A program made the translations under genes and the position numbers. Of a stretch of 64,000 nt of DNA, positions 1-9,864 are shown in pieces. The notes under the pieces were generated by a model. The model was not told where the DNA came from. It did not search any database and saw only the letters and a list, made by a program, of their open reading frames with translations. How positions within the stretch are numbered: position 1 is the first letter of the stretch; each line of letters starts with the position of its first letter. The DNA is from Altererythrobacter sp. TH136 (GTDB lineage: Bacteria; Pseudomonadota; Alphaproteobacteria; Sphingomonadales; Sphingomonadaceae). The stretch covers positions 2,279,501 to 2,343,500 of the forward strand of contig NZ_CP041409.1 of the NCBI RefSeq assembly GCF_007065885.1. Reading direction: 5' to 3'.

Positions 1-672
1 CTCCAGATCCTGGATCAGGTGCCGCATCCCCTTTACCAGGTTCTCGCCCTTGCTCTCGATCGTGCGCTGGAGGACGACGGGGTTGGTGGCGAGGAAGTTG
101 TCCGGGCTCATCGCCTCGACGAGCGCCTTGGTGGCGAAGGTCAACTGCTCCTTCTTTTCGGCGTCGATGCCCGGCGCCTGCTCGGCCGCCTTGGTCATGG
201 TCTCGGCGACCATCAGGTAGGTCTGATGAAGCAGCGCGAACGCGGGATGGTTGCGCCACGCCGGATCGGCAAAGCGCTTGTCAGCGCGCGGCAGTTCAGG
301 CTCGGCCGCGCCGGCGCTCATCGCACCGGCGGCGACGGTCTGCCACAGCTTCATGCCTTCTTCGGCCATGCTCTGCGTGGCGGCCAGGCCCTGCTGCGCA
401 GCGGCTTGCCACCCCTGGCTCATCACCATGAACTGCATCGGGTCGAACGCATGGGCCGGATCGCCCGCCGCGCTGGCTTTGGCGGACACGAACTCCAGCC
501 ACATCGCCTGCAGCTTGCGCGCAGTATCCGACCACGCGCCGATCTCGGCCCAGTCGGTCATCACCTGCGGCGTACCACCGGGCATGAGCCCACCCCACAC
601 CTGGCGCATCGCGTCGCCCTGGCTGTTCCACAGCGCGGTGAACGGATCGGGGCTGCGGTCGTCGTCGGCCAT
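1..672 (-). CDS. phaC: Class I poly(3-hydroxyalkanoate) synthase PhaC, N-terminal part (cut by window edge)
   Basis: The enzyme polymerises (R)-3-hydroxyacyl-CoA into polyhydroxyalkanoate storage granules in the cytoplasm. The visible 224 codons are the N-terminal domain. They show the class I signature around residues 135-160 (RFADPAWRNHPAF, then LLHQTYL) and the later stretch SPDNFLATNP. The alpha/beta-hydrolase core with the catalytic Cys-Asp-His lies beyond the window edge, so catalytic integrity cannot be judged. The start is the ATG at 670-672, with a GGAGA-like ribosome site a few bases upstream. The gene diverges from the aminotransferase gene across about 95 bases, which must hold both promoters. 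Confidence 0.93.
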   Translation of the reverse strand, partial: MADDDRSPDPFTALWNSQGDAMRQVWGGLMPGGTPQVMTDWAEIGAWSDTARKLQAMWLEFVSAKASAAGDPAHAFDPMQFMVMSQGWQAAAQQGLAATQSMAEEGMKLWQTVAAGAMSAGAAEPELPRADKRFADPAWRNHPAFALLHQTYLMVAETMTKAAEQAPGIDAEKKEQLTFATKALVEAMSPDNFLATNPVVLQRTIESKGENLVKGMRHLIQDLE

Positions 673-767
673 TGATGCTCTCCGGGTGCGCTAGTTGTTT
701 CACCAGCGTCGATATTCGCTTACAGCCAAACGCGCGGGTGCGCACCCCGCTCCAGCGATTGGGACCG

Positions 768-1967
768 ATGACCGACGAATTCTACCGCATGAAGCGCCTG
801 CCGCCCTACGTGATCGCCGAAGTCAATGGGATGCGCGCGGCCGCCCGCGCGAGCGGCAAGGACATCATCGACCTGGGCATGGGGAACCCCGATCTGCCGC
901 CCCCGCCGCACGTCATCGAAAAGCTGGTTGAGGTCGCGCAAAAGCCCGATGCCCACGGCTATTCGCAATCCAAGGGCATCCCCGGTCTGCGCCGTGCGCA
1001 GGCGAACTATTATGGCCGCCGTTTCGGGGTGGACCTCGATCCGGAAACCGAGGTCGTCGTCACGATGGGTTCGAAGGAGGGGCTCGCCAGCCTCGCCACC
1101 GCGATCACCGCGCCGGGCGATGTCGTGCTGGCGCCCAATCCCAGCTACCCGATCCACACCTTCGGGTTCATCATCGCCGGGGCCACCATCCGCAGCGTGC
1201 CGACTACGCCGGACGAGGATTATTTTCGCAGCCTGGAAAAGGCGATGGCCTTCACTGTGCCGCGGCCAAGCATCCTGGTGGTGAACTATCCCTCCAACCC
1301 CACGGCCGAGACGGTGGACCTGGCGTTCTATGAGCGGCTGGTGGCGTGGGCGAAGGAGAACCGGGTGTGGGTCATCTCCGACCTCGCCTATTCCGAGCTT
1401 TATTATGACGGCAAGCCGACCGTCTCGATCCTGCAGGTGCCGGGCGCGAAGGACATCGCGGTCGAGTTCACCTCGCTCAGCAAGACGTATTCGATGGCCG
1501 GCTGGCGGATCGGCTTCGCGGTCGGCAACCAGCAGCTGATCGCGGCGATGACGCGGGTGAAAAGCTACCTCGATTACGGCGCGTTCACCCCGATCCAGGC
1601 GGCCGCCTGCGCGGCGCTCAACGGCCCGCAGGACATAGTCGAGAAGAACCGCGCGCTGTATCACAAGCGGCGCGACGTGCTGGTCGAGGTGTTCGGGCGC
1701 GCCGGATGGGACATCCCGCCGCCCGCCGCCAGCATGTTCGCCTGGGCACCGCTGCCACCGGCACTGGCGCACATGGGCAGCCTGGAGTTTTCGAAGCAGA
1801 TGCTCACCCAGGCGCAAGTCGCGGTCGCGCCCGGCGTGGGCTACGGCGAGGACGGCGAGGGGTTCGTGCGCATCGCGCTGGTCGAGAACGAGCAGCGCCT
1901 GCGTCAGGCCGCGCGCAACGTGCGCCGCTGGTTCCAGTCGATGGGGGTGAACGCCAGCGCCGCCTGA
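768..1967 (+). CDS. Class I/II PLP-dependent aminotransferase, AlaC / LL-diaminopimelate aminotransferase-like
   Basis: A fold-type I aminotransferase of about 399 residues. Seen directly: GMGNPDLPPP near the N-terminus, the central NYPSNPTAETV segment, and the PLP Schiff-base lysine in SLSKTYSMAGWRIGF, followed by late arginines that usually bind the substrate carboxylate. The closest families are AlaC (glutamate-pyruvate transaminase) and the LL-diaminopimelate aminotransferase group; sequence alone does not settle the substrate. I chose the ATG at 768 because the protein then begins MTDEFYRMKRLPPYV, typical of the family. The reading frame stays open upstream to 672, but that part has no family similarity. 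It is divergent from phaC. Confidence 0.9.
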   Translation: MTDEFYRMKRLPPYVIAEVNGMRAAARASGKDIIDLGMGNPDLPPPPHVIEKLVEVAQKPDAHGYSQSKGIPGLRRAQANYYGRRFGVDLDPETEVVVTMGSKEGLASLATAITAPGDVVLAPNPSYPIHTFGFIIAGATIRSVPTTPDEDYFRSLEKAMAFTVPRPSILVVNYPSNPTAETVDLAFYERLVAWAKENRVWVISDLAYSELYYDGKPTVSILQVPGAKDIAVEFTSLSKTYSMAGWRIGFAVGNQQLIAAMTRVKSYLDYGAFTPIQAAACAALNGPQDIVEKNRALYHKRRDVLVEVFGRAGWDIPPPAASMFAWAPLPPALAHMGSLEFSKQMLTQAQVAVAPGVGYGEDGEGFVRIALVENEQRLRQAARNVRRWFQSMGVNASAA

Positions 1968-2005
1968 CGGCTTGGCACGGGCGGGGCGCTCCCCACATCG
2001 GGAGC

Positions 2006-2581
2006 GTGACCGATCAGCTTGCCTTGTTCAGCGATGCGCCAGCGCCCCCCGCCGTGCCGGGGCTGGTGCAGGTGCACGACGCGATCACGCCCCCACGCGA
2101 AGCTGAAATCTCCGCGCTGATCGACGCTGCGCCCCTGGCCCCGTTCCAGTTCGGCCAGTGGGAGGGGAAGCGCCTGACGGTGAATTACGGCTCGGCCTAC
2201 GATTACCAGCGCGCCCGTCCAAGCGACGCGCCGCCGCTGCCGGACTGGCTGGTGGCGCTGCGCGACGAGCTCGCGCCGCAGGTCGCGCGCGATCCCCGGC
2301 AGTTCGTGCAGGGACTTCTCATTCGCTACGACCCTGGCGCCGGGATCGGCTGGCACCGCGACCGTCCGCAGTATGGCGAGGTGATCGGACTTTCGCTGGG
2401 GGCGCCGGTCACGCTGCGCCTGCGCCGGCGATTGCCGGGCGGCGGGTTCGAACGGGTCGGTGTGCCGCTTCCTCCGCGCTCGCTCTATCTGTTGAGCGGC
2501 GCGGTGCGCGAGCAGTGGGAGCACTCGATCGCGCCGACTGATGCCACCCGCCGCAGCGTAACCCTCCGGACGATGCGCTAG
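2006..2581 (+). CDS. AlkB-like 2-oxoglutarate/Fe(II)-dependent dioxygenase
   Basis: A 191-residue member of the AlkB superfamily, which oxidatively demethylates nucleic acid bases (or proteins) using Fe(II) and 2-oxoglutarate. The iron-binding H-x-D is visible as [11 protein letters not shown]. The second histidine lies in [10 protein letters not shown], and the 2-oxoglutarate-binding arginines are in [10 protein letters not shown] at the C-terminus. NYGSAYDYQ matches the nucleotide-recognition lid of this group. The proposed start is GTG at 2006, because upstream residues are a shadow of the aminotransferase gene. The stop codon shares the tetranucleotide CTAG with the convergent rimO stop. 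Confidence 0.85.
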   Translation: MTDQLALFSDAPAPPAVPGLVQVHDAITPPREAEISALIDAAPLAPFQFGQWEGKRLTVNYGSAYDYQRARPSDAPPLPDWLVALRDELAPQVARDPRQFVQGLLIRYDPGAGIGWHRDRPQYGEVIGLSLGAPVTLRLRRRLPGGGFERVGVPLPPRSLYLLSGAVREQWEHSIAPTDATRRSVTLRTMR

Positions 2582-3966
2582 AACGCCACGCCGTACAGGT
2601 CGTGCGCGTCGGCATCCTCGATCCTGGCGTCGGCGAAGTCGCCGGGTTTGAGGTTCGGCGAGACGTTGCGCAGGAACACCTGCCCGTCGATCTCCGGCGC
2701 GTCGGCCTGGCTGCGGGCGGTGGCACCGATATCGCCGTCCTCGTCCGGCTCGCCGACCTCGTCGATGATCACCGGCAGCGTGCGGCCGACCTTGGCGGCG
2801 AGCTTGGCGGCGCTGATCCGCTCGGTGACTTCCATCAGCCGGGCGTAGCGTTCTTCCTTCACCTCGTCGGGCACGTGATCGGGCAGGGCGTTCGCCTGCG
2901 CCCCGGCGACGGGTTCGAACCGGAAACCGCCCACCCGGTCAAGTTGTGCTTCCTCGAGCCAGTCGAGCAGGTAGCGGAAGTCTTCCTCGGTCTCGCCGGG
3001 AAAGCCGACCACGAAGCTCGAGCGGATGGTGAGGTCGGGCGCGATCGCGCGCCATGACTTGATCCGCTCGAGCACGCGCGCCTCGTTCGCCGGGCGCTTC
3101 ATCGCACGCAGCACCTTGGGCGCGGCGTGCTGGAACGGGATGTCGAGGTAGGGCGTCAGCAACCCTTCCGCCATCGGCGGAATGACCTGGTCGACGTGGG
3201 GGTAGGGGTACACGTAATGCAGCCGCACCCACGGCGTGGCGCCTTCCGGTGTGCGCAACTGCCCCAGTTCCCGCGCGAGGTCGGTCATGTGCGCGCGTAC
3301 CTCGCGCCCCTTCCAGGTGCGGGTTTCGTGGCGGGTGTCGACTCCGTACGCCGAGGTGTCCTGGCTGATCACCAGCAGTTCGCGGGTGCCGGCGGCGACC
3401 AGCTTCTCCGCCTCGCGCAGCACCGCGTCGATCCGCCGGCTGGCGAGTTTTCCGCGCAGCGAGGGAATGATGCAGAACGCGCAGGAGTGATTGCAGCCTT
3501 CGGAAATCTTCAGGTAGCTGTAGTGGCGCGGGGTCAGCTTGATCCCGCCGTCGTCGGCGAACGCCTGCGGGATCAGGTCCACGTATGGGCCCTGGCTCGC
3601 CGGCGCCGCCTCGCGCACCGCGTCGATGACCGTTTCGTACTGATGCGCGCCAGTGACCGCGAGCACCTGGGGGAACCGCGCGCGGATCGCCTCCGCCTCC
3701 TCGCCCATGCAACCGGTAACGATCACGCGGCCGTTTTCCGCGATCGCTTCGCCGATTGCCTCCAGGCTTTCCTCCTTGGCCGAATCGAGGAACCCGCAGG
3801 TGTTCACCAGCACCACGTCGGCCCCCGCATAATCAGCGCTCATGGCATAGCCATCAGCACGCAGGGTCGTCAGGATACGCTCGCTGTCGACGAGGTTCTT
3901 GGGACAGCCGAGGCTGACCATCCCGACCTTCTTCTGGTCGGGGATCGCGGTTGCGGAAGATGCCAT
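2578..3966 (-). CDS. rimO: Ribosomal protein S12 methylthiotransferase RimO
   Basis: A radical-SAM enzyme that adds a methylthio group to the conserved aspartate of ribosomal protein S12. It is 462 residues, normal for the family. Three parts are visible. The N-terminal UPF0004 domain has cysteines in [17 protein letters not shown] and TGCMGE for the auxiliary iron-sulfur cluster. The radical-SAM motif C-x3-C-x2-C appears as CNHSCAFC. The C-terminal TRAM domain contains [20 protein letters not shown]. The ASRRIDAV segment separates it from MiaB-type enzymes. It ends in a 4-base tail-to-tail overlap with the AlkB-like gene. Confidence 0.95.
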   Translation of the reverse strand: MASSATAIPDQKKVGMVSLGCPKNLVDSERILTTLRADGYAMSADYAGADVVLVNTCGFLDSAKEESLEAIGEAIAENGRVIVTGCMGEEAEAIRARFPQVLAVTGAHQYETVIDAVREAAPASQGPYVDLIPQAFADDGGIKLTPRHYSYLKISEGCNHSCAFCIIPSLRGKLASRRIDAVLREAEKLVAAGTRELLVISQDTSAYGVDTRHETRTWKGREVRAHMTDLARELGQLRTPEGATPWVRLHYVYPYPHVDQVIPPMAEGLLTPYLDIPFQHAAPKVLRAMKRPANEARVLERIKSWRAIAPDLTIRSSFVVGFPGETEEDFRYLLDWLEEAQLDRVGGFRFEPVAGAQANALPDHVPDEVKEERYARLMEVTERISAAKLAAKVGRTLPVIIDEVGEPDEDGDIGATARSQADAPEIDGQVFLRNVSPNLKPGDFADARIEDADAHDLYGVAF

Positions 3967-4041
3967 GACGGGCGCGCCCCTACACCTGTTGGCGGCTTTA
4001 CGCTACAGCTTGCGGAACTAACAAATATAAGAGGATCGCGC

Positions 4042-4440
4042 GTGGGCCCCGTCAACTGGATCGCTGTGGTGGTGGCCGTGCTGGTCGCAGGCGGCCTCGC
4101 GCTGGTCTGGTTCGGTCCGCTGTTCGGGCGTGGCGGCGCCCGCCGATCCCTGGCGCCTAAGCCCCTGGCTGTAAAAGCCATGCTGTTCACCGATCTACTG
4201 CTCGTCATCACCGCGGCGATGCTGGGCCATATGTTCGCGCGGGTTGGCGCCGACACGCTCGCCGCCAAGCCATGGCTGTATTTCATGATGAGCGGCGGAC
4301 TGGCGCTCGCCTTCGTTATCCCCGCGCTACTGACCAGTTTCGGCCTGACCCGGGTGCCCGTTCGCGTGACGATCATTCACGCCGGCTATTGGCTGGCGGC
4401 CTACCTCGCGATGGGGTTGGTGTTCTACTTGCTGGGCTGA
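4042..4440 (+). CDS. DUF1761-family small integral membrane protein
   Basis: A 132-residue protein with four hydrophobic helices: residues about 3-26, 45-65, 78-100 and 110-131. The overall pattern (N-terminal NWIAVVVA, then WFGPLFG, then YWLAAYLAMGLVFYLL) fits DUF1761, a family of unknown function. The start is GTG at 4042, preceded by GAGGA at 4031-4035 with good spacing. Its 3' end overlaps the convergent potassium-channel gene by 16 bases, so no separate terminator fits between them. No function is known and I do not propose one. Confidence 0.75.
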   Translation: MGPVNWIAVVVAVLVAGGLALVWFGPLFGRGGARRSLAPKPLAVKAMLFTDLLLVITAAMLGHMFARVGADTLAAKPWLYFMMSGGLALAFVIPALLTSFGLTRVPVRVTIIHAGYWLAAYLAMGLVFYLLG

Positions 4441-5465
4441 GCGCTGATCGTGGGCCGGATCTCGACGATGACGTCGCCGGCCTGCAGCGTGCACGCCTCC
4501 CAAAAGCCCAGTTCCTGCTCTCCGCGATAGATACGCAGACCCCGCGCACCGTTCGTCAGGTCGTCGAGGCTGCGGCCGATCTCCTCCGGCTTCACCGGAC
4601 GCTCGACCAGCTGGACGCGGCCGCCGACCGAGGCGAGGTCGGCCATGTAATCGGCGACGTGGCTCCCTTGCGCGCTGCCGGCCAGCAACAGCCCGGTAAA
4701 GCGCACCGGATTGATCACGTTGTCCGCGCCCGCCTGCCGGGCCAGCAGTTCGTTGTCTTCCGCCCGGACAACCACGCTGATCGGCACCTTGGGGGCAAGG
4801 TGACGCACGGTGAGCACGATCAGGATCGAGCTGTCGTCGCGCCCGGCGGACACCAGCACGGTGCGCGCCTCGGCCACCCGCACCGCCATCAGGTTTTCGT
4901 CGCGCGACGCATCGGCCGCCATGACGTTGCAGCCAAGCTCTTCCGCCTCGTGCAGCCGCTCCTCGCTGGAATCGAGGACCACGATGCAGCTGGGATCGGT
5001 GCCCCGCTCGATCAGTTCGCGCACGGCTTCCGAACCCGAGATGCCGAAGCCGATAACCACTACGTGATCGGTCAGACGTTCCTGAATGCGCTTCATGCGC
5101 CACTTCTCCCAACCGCGCTTGATGACGAAATCGTAGGCGGCGCCCACGAAGATGAACAGCACCGCGATCCGGATCGGGGTGACAATCACCGCCTCGATCA
5201 GCCGCGCCTTGTCGCTCACCGGGGCGATGTCGCCGAACCCGGTGGTGGTGATCGAGATCATCGTGAAATAGACCACGTCGAGCAGGCTGATGTGCCCGTC
5301 ATGGTGGTCGATCAGCCCATCGCGGTCGAACCAGTGGATCGCGACCACCAGCGCGATCAGCCCGATCGCCAGCGCCAGGCGGATGAACGCGTCGGCCCAG
5401 ATGGGCAGCCCCACCTTGCGGCGCAGCGGATGGAACCCGGGCTGAACCCGCTTGGGCCTTACCAT
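4425..5465 (-). CDS. Two-helix potassium channel with RCK (TrkA-N/TrkA-C) regulatory domain
   Basis: A prokaryotic ion channel of the MthK/Kch type. The first membrane helix is around residues 20-40 (ALAIGLIALVVAIHW), followed by a pore loop with the selectivity filter TTTGFGD, then the second helix (IRIAVLFIFVGAAYDFV). A cytoplasmic RCK domain follows, starting with the Rossmann GFGISGSEAVRELIERG, and a TrkA-C-like tail. This predicts a ligand-gated K+ channel in the inner membrane. It is the last gene of serS-surE-channel. The start could be ATG at 5465 (used here) or GTG at 5495, which would overlap surE. The filter residues argue for K+, but the gating ligand is unknown. Confidence 0.85.
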   Translation of the reverse strand: MVRPKRVQPGFHPLRRKVGLPIWADAFIRLALAIGLIALVVAIHWFDRDGLIDHHDGHISLLDVVYFTMISITTTGFGDIAPVSDKARLIEAVIVTPIRIAVLFIFVGAAYDFVIKRGWEKWRMKRIQERLTDHVVVIGFGISGSEAVRELIERGTDPSCIVVLDSSEERLHEAEELGCNVMAADASRDENLMAVRVAEARTVLVSAGRDDSSILIVLTVRHLAPKVPISVVVRAEDNELLARQAGADNVINPVRFTGLLLAGSAQGSHVADYMADLASVGGRVQLVERPVKPEEIGRSLDDLTNGARGLRIYRGEQELGFWEACTLQAGDVIVEIRPTISAQPSK

Positions 5466-5478
5466 GGCGGCGGCCCCA

Positions 5479-6240
5479 TCAAGCGAACCGCTCACCCAGA
5501 TCGCCCAGCGAGGCGTGGTGCGTCAGGTCGAGCTGAAGCGGGGTCACCGACACATACCCGTCGGAGATCGCCTCCAGATCGGTGCCGTGATCCAATGTGT
5601 GCTCGATCGCTTCCAGACCGAACCAGTAATAGGGATATCCGCGCGGATCGCGGCTTTCGACCACCGTGCCGCGCGAATAGTCGTGGAAGCCCTGCCGGAC
5701 CGCCCGAATGCCCTTGATCTCGTCGGCGGGGAGGGCGGGGAAGTTGACGTTGACCAGCGTGCGCCGGGGCAGGGGCACGTCGAGCAGCGGCCCCAGCACC
5801 TTGGCACCCCACGCCAGCGCCGCATCGAACGGCACCGCATCGCCCATGCCTTCGCCGGCATAGACCTGGCTGAGCGCGATCGAGCGGATACCCGCCAGCG
5901 CACCTTCGATGGCTGCGGAAACGGTCCCCGAATAGGTAATGTCGTCGGCCAGGTTGGCGCCGCGATTGACGCCTGACAGGATCACGTCCGGGACGCCGTC
6001 CATCACCTTGCGCAGGCCCATCGTTACGGCGTCGGTCGGGGTGCCGCTGACCGAGAAGCGCCGCTCCTCGTGCTGGCGCATCCGGACCGGGCGGCTGAGG
6101 GTGAGGGAGTGGCCCGCGCCCGATTGCTCCTCGGCCGGGGCGCAGATCCAGATGTCGTCGGTGAACTGGCGCGCGATTTCCTCCAGCACCGCCAGACCGG
6201 GGGCGTAGATGCCGTCGTCGTTGGTGAGGAGGATTTTCAT
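5479..6240 (-). CDS. surE: 5'/3'-nucleotidase SurE
   Basis: A metal-dependent survival-protein nucleotidase of 253 residues that dephosphorylates nucleoside monophosphates and is linked to stationary-phase survival. The N-terminal NDDGIYAPG carries the metal-binding [21 protein letters not shown] is the second signature, with the metal-binding Asn. Length and motif order are normal. The start codon ATG at 6238-6240 overlaps the serS stop in an ATGA arrangement, indicating translational coupling. In many proteobacteria surE lies with pcm and nlpD; here it sits between serS and a K+ channel. Confidence 0.95.
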   Translation of the reverse strand: MKILLTNDDGIYAPGLAVLEEIARQFTDDIWICAPAEEQSGAGHSLTLSRPVRMRQHEERRFSVSGTPTDAVTMGLRKVMDGVPDVILSGVNRGANLADDITYSGTVSAAIEGALAGIRSIALSQVYAGEGMGDAVPFDAALAWGAKVLGPLLDVPLPRRTLVNVNFPALPADEIKGIRAVRQGFHDYSRGTVVESRDPRGYPYYWFGLEAIEHTLDHGTDLEAISDGYVSVTPLQLDLTHHASLGDLGERFA

Positions 6241-7511
6241 GCCGTCGGCACCAGCCGCTCGAGCCCGCCGGCCCATGGCTTCAGCGCTTCGGGCACGATC
6301 ACCGATCCGTCCTCCTGCTGGTAGTTTTCCAGCACCGCCACCAGCGTGCGCCCAACCGCGAGACCGCTGCCGTTGAGCGTGTGGACGAATGCCGGCTTGC
6401 CGTTCTCCGCCCGATAGCGCGCGTTCATCCGCCGCGCCTGGAAATCGCCGCACCAGCTGATCGAGCTGATCTCGCGGTAGGCGCTTTGGCCCGGCAGCCA
6501 CACTTCGAGGTCGTAGGTCCTTTTCGCTCCGAAACCCATGTCCCCGGCGCACAACAGCATCGTGCGGTACGGCAGCTCGAGCCGTTCCAGGATCGTCTGC
6601 GCCGACCGCAGCATGTGCTGGTGTTCGCCCTCGGCATCATCCGGCCGGCAGATCGAGACCAGCTCCACCTTGTCGAACTGGTGCTGGCGGATGTAGCCCC
6701 GGGTGTCGCGCCCCGCCGATCCCGCCTCGGAACGGAAGCAGGGGGTCAGCGCGGTGAGTCGCAGCGGCTGAGGCAGGTCGATGATTTGCTCGCGCACCGA
6801 ATTGGTCAGGCTGACCTCGCTGGTCGGGATCAGCCAGCGGCCATCGGTTGTGGCGAACGAGTCCTCGGCAAATTTGGGCAGCTGGCCGGTGCCGAACATC
6901 GCCTCTTCGCGCACCAGCAGCGGCGTGGCGCACTCGATAAAGCCATGTTGCATCGTTTGTGCGTCGAGCATGAACTGCGCGAGCGCCCGTTGCAGCCGCG
7001 CCATCTGGCCCTTGAGGAACGTGAAGCGCGCGCCCGCGATGGCCGCGCCGGTTTCGAAATCGAGACCCAGAGCCGGGCCGAAATCGGCATGTTCCTGTGG
7101 CTGAAACGCGAAATTGCGCGGGCTGCCCCAGCAAGCGACCTCGACGTTGCCCGCCTCGTCTTCCCCTTCCGGCACGTCCTCGGCGGGCAGGTTGGGAATG
7201 CTGGCCAGCAGGTTGTCCTGCGCAGTGCCGGCGGCCCGTTCCTCGTCCTCCAGCGCAGGGAGCTCGGTCTTGATCGCCGCGACTTCGGCCTTGAGGGCTT
7301 CGGCCCCATCGTTGTCGCCGCGGCCCATCGCGGCCCCGATCGCCTTCGACGCTTCATTGCGCCTTGCGAGCAGATCCTGCGCCTTCGTCGCGGCCGCGCG
7401 CCGCCGCTCGTCGAACGCGAGAACCTCTTGCGCCGAAGCCGTGAAACCGCGCCGCGCGAGTGCGTCATCGAATGCTTGCGGGTCCTCGCGGATCAGGCGG
7501 ATATCATGCAT
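6237..7511 (-). CDS. serS: Seryl-tRNA synthetase
   Basis: A class II aminoacyl-tRNA synthetase that charges tRNA-Ser (and tRNA-Sec where present). It is 424 residues, the normal size. The N-terminal coiled-coil tRNA-binding arm (residues about 30-105) is followed by the catalytic core. Motif 2 is seen in [24 protein letters not shown] without interruption (read in two adjacent pieces), and motif 3 is near [19 protein letters not shown]. The start is ATG at 7511, giving [11 protein letters not shown]. It heads the serS-surE-channel operon, is divergent from the sulfotransferase gene, and overlaps surE by 4 bases. Confidence 0.96.
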   Translation of the reverse strand: MHDIRLIREDPQAFDDALARRGFTASAQEVLAFDERRRAAATKAQDLLARRNEASKAIGAAMGRGDNDGAEALKAEVAAIKTELPALEDEERAAGTAQDNLLASIPNLPAEDVPEGEDEAGNVEVACWGSPRNFAFQPQEHADFGPALGLDFETGAAIAGARFTFLKGQMARLQRALAQFMLDAQTMQHGFIECATPLLVREEAMFGTGQLPKFAEDSFATTDGRWLIPTSEVSLTNSVREQIIDLPQPLRLTALTPCFRSEAGSAGRDTRGYIRQHQFDKVELVSICRPDDAEGEHQHMLRSAQTILERLELPYRTMLLCAGDMGFGAKRTYDLEVWLPGQSAYREISSISWCGDFQARRMNARYRAENGKPAFVHTLNGSGLAVGRTLVAVLENYQQEDGSVIVPEALKPWAGGLERLVPTA

Positions 7512-7612
7512 GGGCGCGGCCTATGCCCCAGCGCCGGACCCCGCGCAATGCGGGAACCAGCGGCCTTCGCGGCGGTAGAACAGCCACGCCAGGGTGGCGA
7601 CAGGGACCTGAC

Positions 7613-8917
7613 TTGAGCCAGCAAAAGACCGTCCAGCCGCCGCGGCGGACGAAGTTCATCGACATACTCGACGGCACCCTGCGCGCCGGACGCCGCGCGG
7701 GACTGGTTGCGCCGGCCGGTCTGAACAAGAGCGAGATGCTGGCGCGCGCTGTCGAGGACGTCGGCCACGAAGATTTCGGCGATCCGTGGTTCGAACGGCC
7801 GCTGGATGCCTTGCTGGACTCGATTCATGGGGAAGCGCGCCTCAACGCCGCTGGGGACTGGGCCGCCCGCCAGCAGTTTCACCACGTGCTGCGCGATCGC
7901 CTGCTGGCGCAAACGTGGTTCGAGCGGCATCCGGAAATACTCGCCCGCCCAATCCCGCACCCGGTGGTGATCGTCGGCCCTATGCGGTCAGGCACCACCC
8001 GCCTCCACCGCTTGCTCGCCGCCGACCGCCGGTTCGCCCATCTGCGCAGCTTCGAGACGATCAGCCCGGTCCCGCGTTTAGGGTTCGAAGAGGTGATGGC
8101 GGGGCGCAAGGCGGACTTCCGCCCTAAGCTCGCCAGCCGGATCATGAAAGTCGCGCGCCTTGCCAATCCGCGCACGCTGTCGATTCACCCGACCGGACCC
8201 TTCGAACCGGAAGAGGAGCTCGGCCTGCTGGTCGCCAGCATGTACGGGATGAAGCATGAAGCGCAGTGGACCGTGCCGAGCTATGGACGCTGGTGCGAGG
8301 GCGAGGACGCGACGCCAGCCTATCGCCACCTCGCCAATCTGCTCCGCCTCGTCGGCTGGTCACAGCAGGAAAGCAGCCTGCGCCCCTGGATCCTCAAGAC
8401 CCCCCAGCACATGCTCGACTTGCCGGCACTGCTGAAGGTGTTCCCGGACGCTCGACTGATCTTCACCCATCGCGATCCGCGCGCGGTCGTCGGCAGCGCG
8501 GCGTCGCTCGCGTGGAACCAGACGATTATCTATTCCGATCACGCAGATCCGCGCACCGTCGGCCGCGAATGGTTGCGCAAGACCGGGCTGATGGTCGACC
8601 GCATGATGGAAGCGCGCCGGGCGATCCCGGCCGAGCGGATGATCGATGTCCAGTACGACGAGATGGACCGCGATTGGCGCGGAGCCATGGCGCGGGTCTA
8701 TCGCTTTCTCGGGCTGGAAATGGACAGCGCGGTGACGGGGATGGAGCGCTACGTCGAACGCAGCCGCGCGCTGAAGCGCCGCCCTCATCGATACAGCCTG
8801 TCGCAATTCGGCCTCGGCGAGAACGAAGTGCTCGAACGGTTGGAGGACTACGTGCGGCGGTTAGATGTTCCGATGGAAGGCGCCGTCCCTCCGCCGCGCC
8901 GGCTGTTCGGACGCTAG
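7613..8917 (+). CDS. Sulfotransferase-family protein (Sulfotransfer_3 type), substrate unknown
   Basis: A protein of about 434 residues with a PAPS-dependent sulfotransferase fold. The 5'-phosphosulfate loop is clear as VIVGPMRSGTTRLHRLL. The 3'-phosphate-binding segment is LIFTHRDPRAVVGS, with a downstream DEMDRDWRGAMARVYRFLGL region typical of the family. Many sphingomonads carry such proteins; their acceptors (glycolipid, steroid or xenobiotic) are mostly unknown. The likely start is TTG at 7613, after GGGAC, because no in-frame ATG suits the N-terminus, so the start is uncertain. The stop shares CTAG with the convergent DDAH-like gene. Confidence 0.8.
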   Translation: MSQQKTVQPPRRTKFIDILDGTLRAGRRAGLVAPAGLNKSEMLARAVEDVGHEDFGDPWFERPLDALLDSIHGEARLNAAGDWAARQQFHHVLRDRLLAQTWFERHPEILARPIPHPVVIVGPMRSGTTRLHRLLAADRRFAHLRSFETISPVPRLGFEEVMAGRKADFRPKLASRIMKVARLANPRTLSIHPTGPFEPEEELGLLVASMYGMKHEAQWTVPSYGRWCEGEDATPAYRHLANLLRLVGWSQQESSLRPWILKTPQHMLDLPALLKVFPDARLIFTHRDPRAVVGSAASLAWNQTIIYSDHADPRTVGREWLRKTGLMVDRMMEARRAIPAERMIDVQYDEMDRDWRGAMARVYRFLGLEMDSAVTGMERYVERSRALKRRPHRYSLSQFGLGENEVLERLEDYVRRLDVPMEGAVPPPRRLFGR

Positions 8918-9822
8918 GATCCCCGCAGCAGCGGCATCGTCAGACAGTGGACCCCGCCGCCGCAGGCGGTGAACTGGTCGAGATTGGTCTCCGTCACCGT
9001 GAACCCGGCGTCGCGCATCATCGCGCTCACCCGCGGAGTGCCGGCTCCGGCGATGATCCGCTGCCCGTCGATCGACACGACATTGCAACCGAGCAGCCGC
9101 GATTCCTTGTACGTGACCGGCAGGACCTTGATGCCGCGCCGGGCGACGGTTTCGAGAAATGCGTCGTCCAGCACCTCGGTGCAGCCGAGCGCCGTCGTGG
9201 GATTCAGCATCGAAAAGATCGTATCGAGGTGGAGGAAATGCTCGTCGAACCGGTAGAGCAGGACTTCCCACCCCTCGTGCCGGAAACGCGCGGCGAAGGC
9301 TTCCGCGCCCTCGTCATCGGTCCGGTTGCCCGATACCCCGACGATCAGAAGTCCCGGACGCGCGACACAGACATCGCCCCCTTCGATCGAACCGACGGTG
9401 ACCTGCTCGACACGCGACTGGGTGTAGGTTTCGGCCCACGCCTTGAAGTGAGCCACTTCGACCGCGCGATGCTTCAGCGCAGGGTTAAGCGCCACCAGAC
9501 CCCAGGGAGTGCTCACGCCTACATCCCGCGTGAAGCACAGGTCCGGCATCCCCGGGCGCGGGGGAAGCAGGTCCACGGCGGCGCCATTGGCTGCCAGAAT
9601 CTCGCGCAAGCCGCGATGCTGGGCAAGCGCAACATGCGTGTCGGATTCAAAACCGTCGCGGATGCTCTCCTTGGTCACCGAACAGCACGGCACCGGCTTC
9701 AGGTGATTGGGCGCGCACACCAGAACGCGTTGCAACGCGTCGGTTTCACCGGACACTTCAAGGGAGGGGTTTTCGTGCGTGCGGCGCGCGAACAGGCGGC
9801 CGGCTTCCAATTCCAATTTCAT
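8914..9822 (-). CDS. Dimethylarginine dimethylaminohydrolase-like guanidine-modifying enzyme
   Basis: A 302-residue amidinotransferase/hydrolase superfamily (GME fold) protein. The visible catalytic set is FTRD at 97-100, EGGD at 147-150, His198 with Asp200 in LHLD, and the nucleophile Cys293 in CGGGVHCLTMPL at the C-terminus. This arrangement fits DDAH, which releases citrulline and dimethylamine from methylated arginine. Related arginine deiminases and uncharacterised hydrolases cannot be excluded. It lies 42 bases downstream of a methyltransferase gene on the same strand and may be cotranscribed with it. Confidence is high for the family and moderate for the exact reaction. Confidence 0.83.
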   Translation of the reverse strand: MKLELEAGRLFARRTHENPSLEVSGETDALQRVLVCAPNHLKPVPCCSVTKESIRDGFESDTHVALAQHRGLREILAANGAAVDLLPPRPGMPDLCFTRDVGVSTPWGLVALNPALKHRAVEVAHFKAWAETYTQSRVEQVTVGSIEGGDVCVARPGLLIVGVSGNRTDDEGAEAFAARFRHEGWEVLLYRFDEHFLHLDTIFSMLNPTTALGCTEVLDDAFLETVARRGIKVLPVTYKESRLLGCNVVSIDGQRIIAGAGTPRVSAMMRDAGFTVTETNLDQFTACGGGVHCLTMPLLRGS

Positions 9823-9864
9823 GCAACGACAGCCTTTTAAACGGATTTTCGTTCCGCCGGCCCG

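Noticed and set aside
720-1817. Minus-strand 365-residue frame over the aminotransferase gene
   Set aside because: Antisense shadow; no signature, and the plus-strand gene is unambiguous.
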